In this document: positions 24,454 to 32,253 of the stretch, one piece after another | Position numbering within the stretch: the stretch's first letter is position 1 | Layout: every line of letters starts with the position of its first letter | Assembly (NCBI RefSeq): GCF_000498495.1 | Contig: NZ_AVCS01000015.1 | Coordinates: forward strand, 310,001 to 374,000 | Length of the DNA stretch: 64,000 bases | From: Flavobacterium enshiense DK69 | GTDB taxonomy: Bacteria; Bacteroidota; Bacteroidia; Flavobacteriales; Flavobacteriaceae | Direction: 5' to 3' | Program-made: the position numbers and the translations under genes | Notes under the pieces: generated by a model | Database searches by the model: none | Told to the model about the DNA's origin: nothing | Seen by the model: the letters and a program-made list of their open reading frames with translations, nothing else

Positions 24454-25791
24454 ATGAATAAGTATCTCAAAGAATTTTTAAAATCGATTGTTTTAGGACT
24501 GATCATATTTGTAGTGCTGATCTTTGTAGGTTTGCTTACAGGTAAAAAGATTGCCTTAGACAACAATCTGCTGATGAATTTTCAGTATACCTTGTTGTAT
24601 TCGGTTTGCCTGTATATGGTTAACTCTTTGGTATTTATTTTTTTAGATAAGGTTTTTACAAATAACAGGTTTACTTTTAAAAGGATACTGATTGGATTTT
24701 TCAGCTCTTTTGTAGTGTCGGTTTTAACTATCTTCCTGCTGAGGATTTTCGAGGAAGTTGTTATAGAAGGGGATTCTTTTGAAAGCTTTATAGAAAAAGA
24801 GAAGGCTTCGGATTATTTAGTGGCCACAATCATGACATTTATTGTAACGCTGATTTTTCATGTCCTGTTTTTTTACCGTTCGTATCAGGAAAACAGGGTT
24901 AAAGAACAAAAGATTATTGCAGGAACGGCTTCGGCGAAGTTTGAAAGTTTAAAAAATCAGATTGATCCACACTTTTTGTTCAACAGTTTGAATGTATTGA
25001 GCTCTTTGATTGAAGAAAACCCGGAAAGCGCACAGAAATTCACGTCTTCTTTGTCAAAAATTTACCGATATGTCCTCGAACAGAGGGATAAAGAACTGGT
25101 GAGTGTTGAAGAAGAACTTGCTTTTGCCAAAACGTACATGAACCTGTTAAAGATGCGCTTCGAGAACAGCATTTTCTATGAACTGCCCGAAAAAGTAAAC
25201 AATCCGGAAGCCAAAGTAGTGCCTTTGTCACTGCAGTTGTTGCTGGAAAATACGGTGAAACATAATGTGGTAAGCGAGAAAAAGCCTTTGCATATCCGAA
25301 TTTTTGAACAGAAGAATTGTCTTGTGGTTCAGAACGATCTGCAGAAAAAAGAAGTGTTGAAAGACAGGCAAGGGGTTGGTTTACAGAATATAATTAACCG
25401 ATACGCAATTCTGACGGAAAGGAAAGTCAGTATTAAACAAACCGAAAAAGAGTTTACGGTAGAATTACCACTATTAACAAAACAAATCGGAATTATGACA
25501 ACAGCAGATAAAACAAACGATGATTCGTCCTATTACAGAGCCAAAAAACGTGTGGAAGCCCTTCGCGGTTTTTACGGAAGCCTGATATCGTATTGCGTGG
25601 TTATTCCGGTGTTGGTGTTTATCAACCTGTACTTCTCACCTAAATTCCAGTGGTTCTGGTTCCCGATGATTGGTTGGGGTCTGGGACTTTTGATGCATGG
25701 TTTTGGTGTTTTCGGATACGGATCCAGATGGGAAGAACGAAAAATCAGGGAAATACTTCATAAGCAGAATGACAAACAAAATTGGAAGTAA
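24454..25791 (+). CDS. LytS-type sensor histidine kinase fused in frame to a C-terminal 2TM domain
   Basis: The 445-residue protein has four N-terminal transmembrane helices (about 10-30, 42-64, 77-98 and 120-141). A His_kinase (PF06580-type) domain follows with phospho-His in QIDPHFLFNSLN (His173), an N-box in LQLLLENTVKHN (261-271) and a G-box at GVGLQNI (307-313). Residues 348-445 are a 2TM domain (YYRAKKRVEALRGFYG, MIGWGLGLLMHGFGVFG), the same type as the next two genes. Kinases of this family usually end near VELPLLTK (337-343), and a methionine at codon 348 (25495) could serve as an internal start. It transmits signals to the LytTR regulator at 26550. Confidence 0.88.
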   Translation: MNKYLKEFLKSIVLGLIIFVVLIFVGLLTGKKIALDNNLLMNFQYTLLYSVCLYMVNSLVFIFLDKVFTNNRFTFKRILIGFFSSFVVSVLTIFLLRIFEEVVIEGDSFESFIEKEKASDYLVATIMTFIVTLIFHVLFFYRSYQENRVKEQKIIAGTASAKFESLKNQIDPHFLFNSLNVLSSLIEENPESAQKFTSSLSKIYRYVLEQRDKELVSVEEELAFAKTYMNLLKMRFENSIFYELPEKVNNPEAKVVPLSLQLLLENTVKHNVVSEKKPLHIRIFEQKNCLVVQNDLQKKEVLKDRQGVGLQNIINRYAILTERKVSIKQTEKEFTVELPLLTKQIGIMTTADKTNDDSSYYRAKKRVEALRGFYGSLISYCVVIPVLVFINLYFSPKFQWFWFPMIGWGLGLLMHGFGVFGYGSRWEERKIREILHKQNDKQNWK

Positions 25792-25793
25792 TA

Positions 25794-26120
25794 ATGGAAA
25801 CAAATAATAATGAAAGAGAACAACTGGAACAAGCAAAAAAAAGAGTCCAGGAAATAAAAGGATTTTATGGGCATTTAGCTGCTTATGTCGGTGTAAACAT
25901 ATTCTTTTTGGCGGTTAACCTATTGGCATCACCAAAACATTTATGGTTTTTTTGGCCGATGTTAGGCTGGGGAATCGGAGTGGCTATGCATGGACTACGT
26001 GTTTTTAATTATATGCCGTTTTTCGGGAAAGATTGGGAAGAGAAAAAGATACGTGACTTTATGCAGGAGGAAGAGCTTCAGAAGAATGAATTAAAGGATC
26101 AGCATCATGGAAAATTATAA
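25794..26120 (+). CDS. Small 2TM-domain membrane protein (first copy)
   Basis: The 108-residue protein is one 2TM domain. A charged helix (EQAKKRVQEIKGFYGHL) precedes two transmembrane helices (about 28-48 and 56-76). It then has the hallmark PMLGWGIGVAMHGLRVF and a charged tail with GKDWEEKKIRDFM. The ATG at 25794 lies 2 bp after the kinase stop; a TTG four codons up is less likely. 2TM proteins accompany LytS/LytTR operons in Flavobacteriia. Their role is unknown, perhaps in modulating the kinase. Confidence 0.85.
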   Translation: METNNNEREQLEQAKKRVQEIKGFYGHLAAYVGVNIFFLAVNLLASPKHLWFFWPMLGWGIGVAMHGLRVFNYMPFFGKDWEEKKIRDFMQEEELQKNELKDQHHGKL

Positions 26121-26430
26121 TAACAATTTCGACGAACGCTATGAAGATGCTCAAAAAAGGGTAAAACGGTTAAAAGGTTTTTATTCGCACCTGATAGTCT
26201 ATGTTTTGGTGAATATTTTGATCGTTTTTATCAATATAAGTAATCTGAAACCGGGAGAGAGCTATTTTCAATTTGAAAACTTTTTTACGGCTTTCTTTTG
26301 GGGAATTGGATTACTGGCGCATGGTGTTAGTGTTTTTGGTCATCATTTAATCTTTGGAAAAGAATGGGAAGAACGAAAAATCAAAGAATTCATGGAAAAA
26401 GATAAACAGGAACATAAAAAGTGGGAGTAG
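26107..26430 (+). CDS. Small 2TM-domain membrane protein (second copy)
   Basis: The 107-residue paralogue of the previous gene overlaps it by 14 nt, indicating translational coupling. It has the same order: EDAQKRVKRLKGFYSHL, two transmembrane helices (about 24-44 and 58-78), then WGIGLLAHGVSVFG and KEWEERKIKEFMEK. Identity to the first copy and to the kinase tail is concentrated at these three blocks, so the three domains probably arose by duplication. Confidence 0.85.
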   Translation: MENYNNNFDERYEDAQKRVKRLKGFYSHLIVYVLVNILIVFINISNLKPGESYFQFENFFTAFFWGIGLLAHGVSVFGHHLIFGKEWEERKIKEFMEKDKQEHKKWE

Positions 26431-26549
26431 CTTTTGGAATCAGACAACAGAAGTCAAAAAGCAGAAAGTCAATACTATTTATGACTTTAGATAAAAAAAC
26501 CTTAGTGCCTAGACATCTCAAAACCTCAGAACCTTTGTACCTTAGAGAT
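26431..26549. repeat. Short-word repeat spacer before the LytTR regulator
   Basis: The first part has AGTCAAAAAGCAGAAAGTCAA and GACTTTAG. The second has CCTTAGTGCC, CCTCAGAACC and TACCTTAGAG as degenerate repeats. An open frame runs through in phase with the regulator, but this composition and the family N-terminus argue that it is a leader. Confidence 0.45.
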
Positions 26550-27302
26550 ATGAACATCATTATCATAGAAGACGAAAAACCGGCTGCCCGTTTGCTGCAG
26601 CGCAAAGTTGAAAAATTAGGGTTGAATGTGGATACCATGCTGCATTCGGTGGAAGAAGCATTGGATTGGTTTCAGAATAACCCGCATCCAGATTTGATTT
26701 TTCTGGACATTCAACTGTCTGACGGTTTGTCGTTTGAGATTTTTGAGAAAATAGACATCAAAAGTGCTGTGATTTTCACTACAGCTTATGACGAATATGC
26801 ACTGCGTGCTTTCAAACTGAACAGCATCGATTATCTTTTAAAACCGATTGATGAAGACGATTTGGAAGTAGCGGTAAACAAATTCAAAGCCCGAAACCAG
26901 CCCCAAAACCTGTCGTTAGATTTTGAAATGATAAAAAAGATGCTGGTCAATCCAATCGATAAAAACTACAAAAAGCGTTTTACGGTTAAAATCGGTCAAC
27001 AGTTAAAACTGATCAATGTTGATGAGGTGGAATGTTTCTATAGTGAAAACAAAGGGACCTATCTGCATACGCTTGACAATCGCAATTATCTGCTGGATGG
27101 AACTCTAGAGCAATTAGAAACCGAGCTCGATCCTAAGGATTTCTACCGTGTCAGCCGCAAATTCATTGTGCCGATGAAGGCAATAAAGGAAATTCAACTG
27201 CACAGCAATTCCCGTTTAAAAGTCATTCTGCAAACATACAATGACGATGAGGTAATTGTGGCGAGAGAGCGCGTGAGTGATTTTAAAGAATGGCTGGGGT
27301 AA
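26550..27302 (+). CDS. LytTR-family response regulator
   Basis: The 250-residue regulator starts at ATG 26550, giving the family start MNIIIIEDEKPAARLL. The receiver domain (1-120) has acidic pocket E7-D8, phospho-Asp53 in FLDIQLSDG and Lys in YLLKPID. The LytTR DNA-binding domain (about 142-248) has FTVKIGQQLKLINVDEVECF and FYRVSRKFIV. It pairs with the LytS-type kinase upstream. Two promoters 5.2 and 2.9 kb upstream carry paired LytTR-like 9-mers, so it probably controls the TonB receptor and its own operon. Earlier in-frame starts (GTG 26421, ATG 26481) would add unrelated residues. Confidence 0.93.
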   Translation: MNIIIIEDEKPAARLLQRKVEKLGLNVDTMLHSVEEALDWFQNNPHPDLIFLDIQLSDGLSFEIFEKIDIKSAVIFTTAYDEYALRAFKLNSIDYLLKPIDEDDLEVAVNKFKARNQPQNLSLDFEMIKKMLVNPIDKNYKKRFTVKIGQQLKLINVDEVECFYSENKGTYLHTLDNRNYLLDGTLEQLETELDPKDFYRVSRKFIVPMKAIKEIQLHSNSRLKVILQTYNDDEVIVARERVSDFKEWLG

Positions 27303-27308
27303 AAAAAT

Positions 27309-27352
27309 GTTCAAAAGACAATTGAATTACTTTAATTGTCTTTTGAACTTTT
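27309..27352. terminator. Bidirectional terminator between the LytTR regulator and ctaA
   Basis: A perfect 15-bp stem (GTTCAAAAGACAATT with its complement) and a 10-nt loop, with an A run before and TTTTAATATTTT after. It serves both converging genes. Confidence 0.85.
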
Positions 27353-27366
27353 AATATTTTAAAGTA

Positions 27367-28389
27367 TTATTTACTAAGGCGATGTAAGGTAAATACCATT
27401 GTGGATAACAATGCGAAAGCTACCAACTGATGTGCCAGTCCCAACCAAAGCGGAACATGGAATAACAGCGTGAAAACCCCCAACGCAAACTGAACGAAAA
27501 CAATCGCTATCAAAGTTGTCAAGCCTTTTTTCTGAGTAGTGTTCAGAACATATTTTTTACTGCGGAAATACAAATACAGCATCAAGCCAACCACTACATA
27601 TGCCATGGTTCGGTGAACGAATTGCACGCCGCTTTTCCCTTCGGTTAGTCTTAATAACCACGAATCTTTTTCCAACACAATACTTTCGTGGAAAAATTGA
27701 CCGTCACTCATTAATGGCCAGTGATTGTGTATCAATCCGGCATTCAAACCAGCAACAAACCCACCGTAAATAATTTGTATGATAAGTACAACCAAGGCGA
27801 TTCTGGCAATACTGCGCAATGATTTTATAACTTCAATTTTATTCGGGTAAATCAAATCCAGTGCTACCCAAAGTGTGTAAGCGAAAGTGATGAAAGCAAA
27901 AGTTAAGTGCAATGACAAACGGAAATGACTCACATCCGGATTGTCAATTAAACCGCTTTTTACCATGAACCACCCCAAGAATCCCTGAAACGCACCCATT
28001 CCCAAAAGAACAATGCATTTTTTGATAGTTTCCGGAGAAAGTCTTTTTTTGATTAAAAAGTAAACAAAAGGAATAATGAAAACCATTCCGATGATTCGTC
28101 CGATAAAACGATGGAACCATTCCCAGAAATAAATGAATTTATAATCGCTTAAATCAAAATCGTTATGAATGTTAATTAGCTGATATTCGGGAAATTTTTT
28201 GTATTCTTCAAAGGCTTGTTGCCATTTTTCTTCCGTTAACGGAGGAAAGGTGTCGGTGATTAAATGCCAGTCGGTCATAGATAAACCGGAGTTGGTCAAT
28301 CGGGTGATGCCACCCACCATTACCATAACGAACAATAATACACAACCAGATAATAACCAGATAATAACGGATTTGTCTTCTTTTCTCAT
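27367..28389 (-). CDS. ctaA: Heme A synthase (COX15/CtaA)
   Basis: The 340-residue protein has eight transmembrane helices and the paired four-helix-bundle architecture of CtaA/COX15. Conserved heme-ligand histidines are visible in HRFIGR, the SHFRLSLHLTFA region, QFVHRTMAYVV and LAHQL. The segment VGGITRLTNSGLSMTDW near residue 28 is diagnostic. It oxidises heme O to heme A for cytochrome c oxidase in the inner membrane. The length is typical for the alphaproteobacterial/mitochondrial and Bacteroidetes type. It has its own promoter and ends on the shared terminator. Confidence 0.96.
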   Translation of the reverse strand: MRKEDKSVIIWLLSGCVLLFVMVMVGGITRLTNSGLSMTDWHLITDTFPPLTEEKWQQAFEEYKKFPEYQLINIHNDFDLSDYKFIYFWEWFHRFIGRIIGMVFIIPFVYFLIKKRLSPETIKKCIVLLGMGAFQGFLGWFMVKSGLIDNPDVSHFRLSLHLTFAFITFAYTLWVALDLIYPNKIEVIKSLRSIARIALVVLIIQIIYGGFVAGLNAGLIHNHWPLMSDGQFFHESIVLEKDSWLLRLTEGKSGVQFVHRTMAYVVVGLMLYLYFRSKKYVLNTTQKKGLTTLIAIVFVQFALGVFTLLFHVPLWLGLAHQLVAFALLSTMVFTLHRLSK

Positions 28390-28412
28390 TTCAGATTCAG
28401 CGGTATTTGGAG

Positions 28413-28443
28413 CAAAATTATTTTTAATTCAATTAAAATGCAA
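28413..28443 (-). promoter_or_regulatory. Promoter of ctaA (-33 TTG, -7 TAATTTTG)
   Basis: On the minus strand TTG (28443-28441) and TAATTTTG (28420-28413) are separated by 20 bp. Both fit the Bacteroidetes consensus. The box ends 23 bp before the ATG. Confidence 0.68.
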
Positions 28444-28464
28444 TCGGATAGAAGTTAATCTTTT

Positions 28465-29883
28465 CTATTTTACTTTTTTCAGCCCCATTTTTTCTGCTTT
28501 CATCATTACAAAATCGTAAGCTGCCTGATATTCATTCGGAATTTCACCTTCCAGAATAGCTTCTTTAACGGCTTCTTTCAAAATTCCTATTTCTCTTGAA
28601 GGCTTTAAATTGAAAAGTTCCATAATTTCTTCCCCGGTAATAGGAGGTTGGAACACGCGAACCCGATCACGTTCTTCTACTTCCACGATTTTTTCGCGAA
28701 CAATCTTGAAGTTGTTATGGTATTTCTGGAATTTCTTAGGGTTCTTGGTCGTAATGTCAGCTTCGCACAAAGTCATCAGGCTTTCCACATCTTCACCTGC
28801 ATCAAAAACCAAACGACGTACTGCAGAATCCGTCACAATATCCTCAGCCAGAACAATCGGACGGGAACTCATCATGACCATTTTCTGAACGAATTTCAGT
28901 TTCTGGTTCAATGGCATATGCAATCGAACAAAGATTTTCTTAGCCATTTTGCCACCTAAAAATTCATGACCGTGGAATGTCCACCCTTGTTTTTTGTTGT
29001 AACGTTTTGTGGGCGCTTTCCCGATATCGTGCAGCAATGCTGACCATCGTAACCAAACGTCATCGGTATTCGGACAAATATTATCCACAACCTCTAACGT
29101 ATGGTAGAAATTGTTTTTGTGTGTATGGCCTTCAATTTCTTCCACTTGGTTTAAAGCAGTTAATTCAGGAAGGATGATGTCAAGCAATCCGGTTTGGTAT
29201 AGTAAAAGGAAACCAACCGAAGGAACGTCCGACATCAGAATTTTATTCAGTTCGTCAACAATTCGTTCTCCCGAAATGATGCTGATTCGGTCTTTATTTT
29301 TTGTGATAGAAGCCAGGGATTCCGCTTCAATTTCGAAATTTAATTGAGAGGCGAAACGGATGGCGCGCATCATGCGTAACGGATCGTCGGAATAAGTGAT
29401 ATCCGGATCTAAAGGCGTTTTGATGGTTTTGTTTTCCATGTCGGCCAATCCGTTAAAGGGATCGACTAAGTCGCCGTATGTTGTCTCATTCAGTGAAAGC
29501 GCCAATGCATTAATGGTAAAATCGCGTCGGTTCTGATCATCTTCCAGTGTTCCGTTTTCTACAATTGGATTGCGGCTGTCACGGTTGTAGCTTTCTTTTC
29601 TGGCTCCAACGAATTCAATATCCATGTCCTCATAGCGCAACATGGCAGTCCCGTAGTTTTTAAAAACCTGGACTTTCGGTTTGTGTGGAATCAGTTCGGA
29701 TACTTTTAAAGCTAATTCGATGCCACTGCCCACAGCAACAACGTCAATGTCTTTTTTATGGTCTCTTTTTAAAATCAAATCACGTACAAAACCGCCAATT
29801 ACATAACTTTCTACGTTAAGTTCTTTAGCTGCCTGAGCAATGATTCTGAAAATTTTATCCTGTAATGCTTCTTTGTAATTCAT
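28465..29883 (-). CDS. CCA tRNA nucleotidyltransferase / poly(A) polymerase family with HD domain
   Basis: The 472-residue enzyme belongs to the class II nucleotidyltransferases and adds or repairs the 3' CCA of tRNA. That is required here, since the local tRNA genes do not encode CCA. It has GGFVRDLIL (about 32-40), the metal-binding DIDVV, the RRDFTINALAL template region and an HD phosphohydrolase domain with LLHDIGKAP in the middle. The start is ATG 29883 (MNYKEALQDK). An ATG 7 codons upstream falls inside a dispersed repeat and is not preferred. Confidence 0.93.
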   Translation of the reverse strand: MNYKEALQDKIFRIIAQAAKELNVESYVIGGFVRDLILKRDHKKDIDVVAVGSGIELALKVSELIPHKPKVQVFKNYGTAMLRYEDMDIEFVGARKESYNRDSRNPIVENGTLEDDQNRRDFTINALALSLNETTYGDLVDPFNGLADMENKTIKTPLDPDITYSDDPLRMMRAIRFASQLNFEIEAESLASITKNKDRISIISGERIVDELNKILMSDVPSVGFLLLYQTGLLDIILPELTALNQVEEIEGHTHKNNFYHTLEVVDNICPNTDDVWLRWSALLHDIGKAPTKRYNKKQGWTFHGHEFLGGKMAKKIFVRLHMPLNQKLKFVQKMVMMSSRPIVLAEDIVTDSAVRRLVFDAGEDVESLMTLCEADITTKNPKKFQKYHNNFKIVREKIVEVEERDRVRVFQPPITGEEIMELFNLKPSREIGILKEAVKEAILEGEIPNEYQAAYDFVMMKAEKMGLKKVK

Positions 29884-29896
29884 TTCAAGTTTCCGT

Positions 29897-29960
29897 TTTG
29901 TCATTTCGACGAAGGAGAAATCTCACGTTTAAGTCCGATAGATTTCGTCTGTACGACAAA
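29897..29960. repeat. REP-like imperfect palindrome
   Basis: The left arm TTTGTCATTTCGACGAAGGA and the right arm ending ATTTCGTCTGTACGACAAA are complementary apart from small gaps, around a centre of about 20 nt. Sequences of the form GTCATTTCGACGAAGGAG are, from memory, common dispersed repeats in Bacteroidetes genomes. Confidence 0.6.
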
Positions 29961-30227
29961 TGTTATTTGCGAATTATCTTCACTGACTATTAGATGTTAA
30001 TTTAAAAATAGTGGAAGGTTTGCCGAAATTTTATCGCGATGCAAATTTACCACTTTGATAGTCGATAACGAAAATTAAAAAGGTTTTTTATTGACAGCAC
30101 TTCTGCTTTTGTTATTTGTGTAAAAGTAATACTACATTTGTTGAAAAAAAATTATATAATATATTTTGTTCTCTATAAATAAAATGGAATTAATTTTAGC
30201 TTTGTACCATAAATTGAAACAGCGAGA
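29961..30227. other. Intergenic region before the glycan cluster
   Basis: A/T-rich sequence without a coding frame. The only signal is the -7 box at 30197-30204. It forms the left boundary of the glycosyltransferase cluster. Confidence 0.5.
30197..30204 (+). promoter_or_regulatory. -7 box of the first glycosyltransferase gene
   Basis: TAGCTTTG is a full TAnnTTTG match, 23 bp before the ATG. The nearest TTG is 28 bp upstream, too far for a normal -33. Confidence 0.55.
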
Positions 30228-31370
30228 ATGAGTCAGATACTTTATTTTTACCCGGAAAACTTACTATTAAAACAACATGGAAACAATGCCAGAGCTTTAG
30301 AATTGTTGAAATATTTTAAAGACAGGGGGGTAAGTGTTGATTTTGTTTGTGCGTCCGGTGATTTTCTGATTCAAAATGGCGTCGAAATTCTGAAAGCAGA
30401 AGGATTGATAGCGAATGGATTTGTCTTAGATTCGCTTCCAAGGAAGAAAAATAAAATAAAATACCTGCTTGAACATTCCTTGCCAAACAAAATTTATTCT
30501 TTAAGAAAATACTTCAGAAAAGGAAGATTGATTAATGTTGCTCGTTTCAGGGATATTCTTAGCAGGAAGAAATACGATAAGGTTATTATTTCGTATGCGT
30601 TTTGGTCGTATCTGATAGAGAATAAAGGATTATTGAAAGGAGCGGAGCTGATTATTGATACCCATGATTTTTTAACTGCGCAGTACAAGGAAGAGAAAGG
30701 TTTTAAAACGGGAGTTTTTCTGGAGAAAGAACTTGAATTACTGAATAAGTTCGATAAGATTTTGACAATTTCGGTTGATGAGAAATACATATTCTCACAA
30801 TTTTTAAACAAAGAAGTTGTTTGGGCTCCTCATCCGATTGCTTTTAATGGAACCGTCTCCAAAAAGGATTGTGAGTACGACCTTATTTATGTAGCCAGCG
30901 ATAATATACACAATATCAAATCGGCAAAATGGTTTTTTGAAAATGTACATCCATTATTGAATAAGGATGTCAAAATTTGCGTAATCGGCAAAGTGTCAGA
31001 GCATATTGAAGATAAACCGAATATCATTAAATTAGGCAATGTTCCCGAATTAACCGACTATTACAGGAAATCAAAGATTGCAATTTGTCCTATGCTTTCA
31101 GGAACAGGGCTGAAAATAAAAGTTGTTGAGGCAATGTCGTATGGGCTTCCTGTGGTTTGTAACGAAAGAGGATTGGATGGTTTGTCATCAAAATACAATA
31201 ACGGATGTTTAGCAACAAATTCCCCGTCGGAGTTTGCTGAAAATATTCATAAATTATTATCAGATAGTGATTTGTATGCAAAAGTATCCGAGCAGGCTGT
31301 AAACCATTTTATGCAGACCTACGATACAAATGTGGTTTACAAAATGCTGGATTCGATATTTATAAATTAA
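30228..31370 (+). CDS. Glycosyltransferase, GT4-like (GT-B fold)
   Basis: The 380-residue protein has a GT-B architecture. The N-half contains NARALELLKYFKDRGVSVDFVC and a DTHDF segment; the C-half has a GT4-like donor site (DLIYVASDNIHNIKSAKWF, MLSGTGLKIKVVEAMSYGLPVV). The latter is the E-x7-E-like region seen in sugar-nucleotide-dependent enzymes. It has no signal or membrane segment and is presumably a cytosolic enzyme in surface-glycan assembly. Donor and acceptor are unknown. It is separated from the rest of the cluster by the Sua5/TsaC-like gene on the other strand. Confidence 0.85.
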   Translation: MSQILYFYPENLLLKQHGNNARALELLKYFKDRGVSVDFVCASGDFLIQNGVEILKAEGLIANGFVLDSLPRKKNKIKYLLEHSLPNKIYSLRKYFRKGRLINVARFRDILSRKKYDKVIISYAFWSYLIENKGLLKGAELIIDTHDFLTAQYKEEKGFKTGVFLEKELELLNKFDKILTISVDEKYIFSQFLNKEVVWAPHPIAFNGTVSKKDCEYDLIYVASDNIHNIKSAKWFFENVHPLLNKDVKICVIGKVSEHIEDKPNIIKLGNVPELTDYYRKSKIAICPMLSGTGLKIKVVEAMSYGLPVVCNERGLDGLSSKYNNGCLATNSPSEFAENIHKLLSDSDLYAKVSEQAVNHFMQTYDTNVVYKMLDSIFIN

Positions 31371-31376
31371 CCAGGT

Positions 31377-31937
31377 TTATTTTCTGATGATCTTTACCTG
31401 ATTGTCATTAGTTAATTTGATGATAGTCGAAGGTTTGTCACAAATTTTATCGTGGTTCAGATTTACCACATAATCAACTCCCTTTAAAATTTCAGGGCTT
31501 ATTTCTTTGAAGGATTTTGGTGTAGGCTGCCCAGATATGTTGGCAGAGGTAGAAACTAATGGTTTTTTCATGCGTTCCATCAGTTTAAAGCAAAACGGTT
31601 CTGTTACAAGTCGCACTCCTAAAGTATTGTCCTCTGCAATGATATTTTGTGCTACATTTCGTGGGTTGTCCAGGATTAGGGTAGTTGGTTTTTCAGATAA
31701 ATCAAGAATCTGCCAAGCCACTTCAGGTATGTCTTTAAAAACATTGTACATCATTCTTTCCCCATTCATCAGAACGATCATGCTTTTGCTTTCTTCACGT
31801 TGTTTTAAGGCATAGATTTTTTTTACCGCTTCCGGATTAGTCGCATCGCAACCAATGCCCCAAACGGTATCTGTAGGATAAAGAATGATTCCGCCATTTT
31901 TAATGACTTCGTAAGCGTTGTGGATTTCAGTATTCAT
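31377..31937 (-). CDS. L-threonylcarbamoyladenylate synthase (Sua5/TsaC/YrdC family)
   Basis: The 186-residue single YrdC domain makes threonylcarbamoyl-AMP for the t6A37 modification of ANN-decoding tRNAs. Family landmarks are GGIILYPTDTVWGIGCDAT (about 14-33), the KQREESKSM basic motif and PLVSTSANISGQPTP. The short form without the Sua5 C-domain matches TsaC. It is convergent with the glycosyltransferase gene at 30228, with a 6-bp gap and no visible terminator. It is a housekeeping gene inside the glycan cluster. Confidence 0.93.
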   Translation of the reverse strand: MNTEIHNAYEVIKNGGIILYPTDTVWGIGCDATNPEAVKKIYALKQREESKSMIVLMNGERMMYNVFKDIPEVAWQILDLSEKPTTLILDNPRNVAQNIIAEDNTLGVRLVTEPFCFKLMERMKKPLVSTSANISGQPTPKSFKEISPEILKGVDYVVNLNHDKICDKPSTIIKLTNDNQVKIIRK

Positions 31938-32253
31938 TGCAGTTATTTTTCGTAGTAAAATTAATCATTTTATTATAGTTTATTAATAATGCGATCTGCT
32001 TTTGCAAAAAAAGCGTAAAGACAGTCCTGTTGAGAAAGGTTTCATTGCGGTAAGGAAATAATATCTTCTTCATTTTGTCAATTTGAATTAGTTGTAATCG
32101 TTTTGCTTATTTCCTTAATCAAATTTCTTATTTTTGTGGAAATTGATTTTTGACAAAAAATATAAAGTCTAAAAGAAACTATCTGCTTATTTGTTAATCG
32201 GATACAATAGTTTTAAATGAAGTGAATTAGTAGTCCGGTATTGAATTTTTATT
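31938..32253. other. Intergenic region before the second glycosyltransferase block
   Basis: This 316-bp A/T-rich gap separates the Sua5/TsaC-like gene from the glycosyltransferase at 32254. It has a -7 box at 32129-32136 and no coding frame. The leader from that box would be about 110 nt. Confidence 0.5.
32103..32136 (+). promoter_or_regulatory. Promoter candidate of the glycosyltransferase block
   Basis: TTG at 32103-32105, a 23-bp spacer, and TATTTTTG at 32129-32136. The -7 box is a full consensus match; the spacer is at the long end. Confidence 0.5.
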
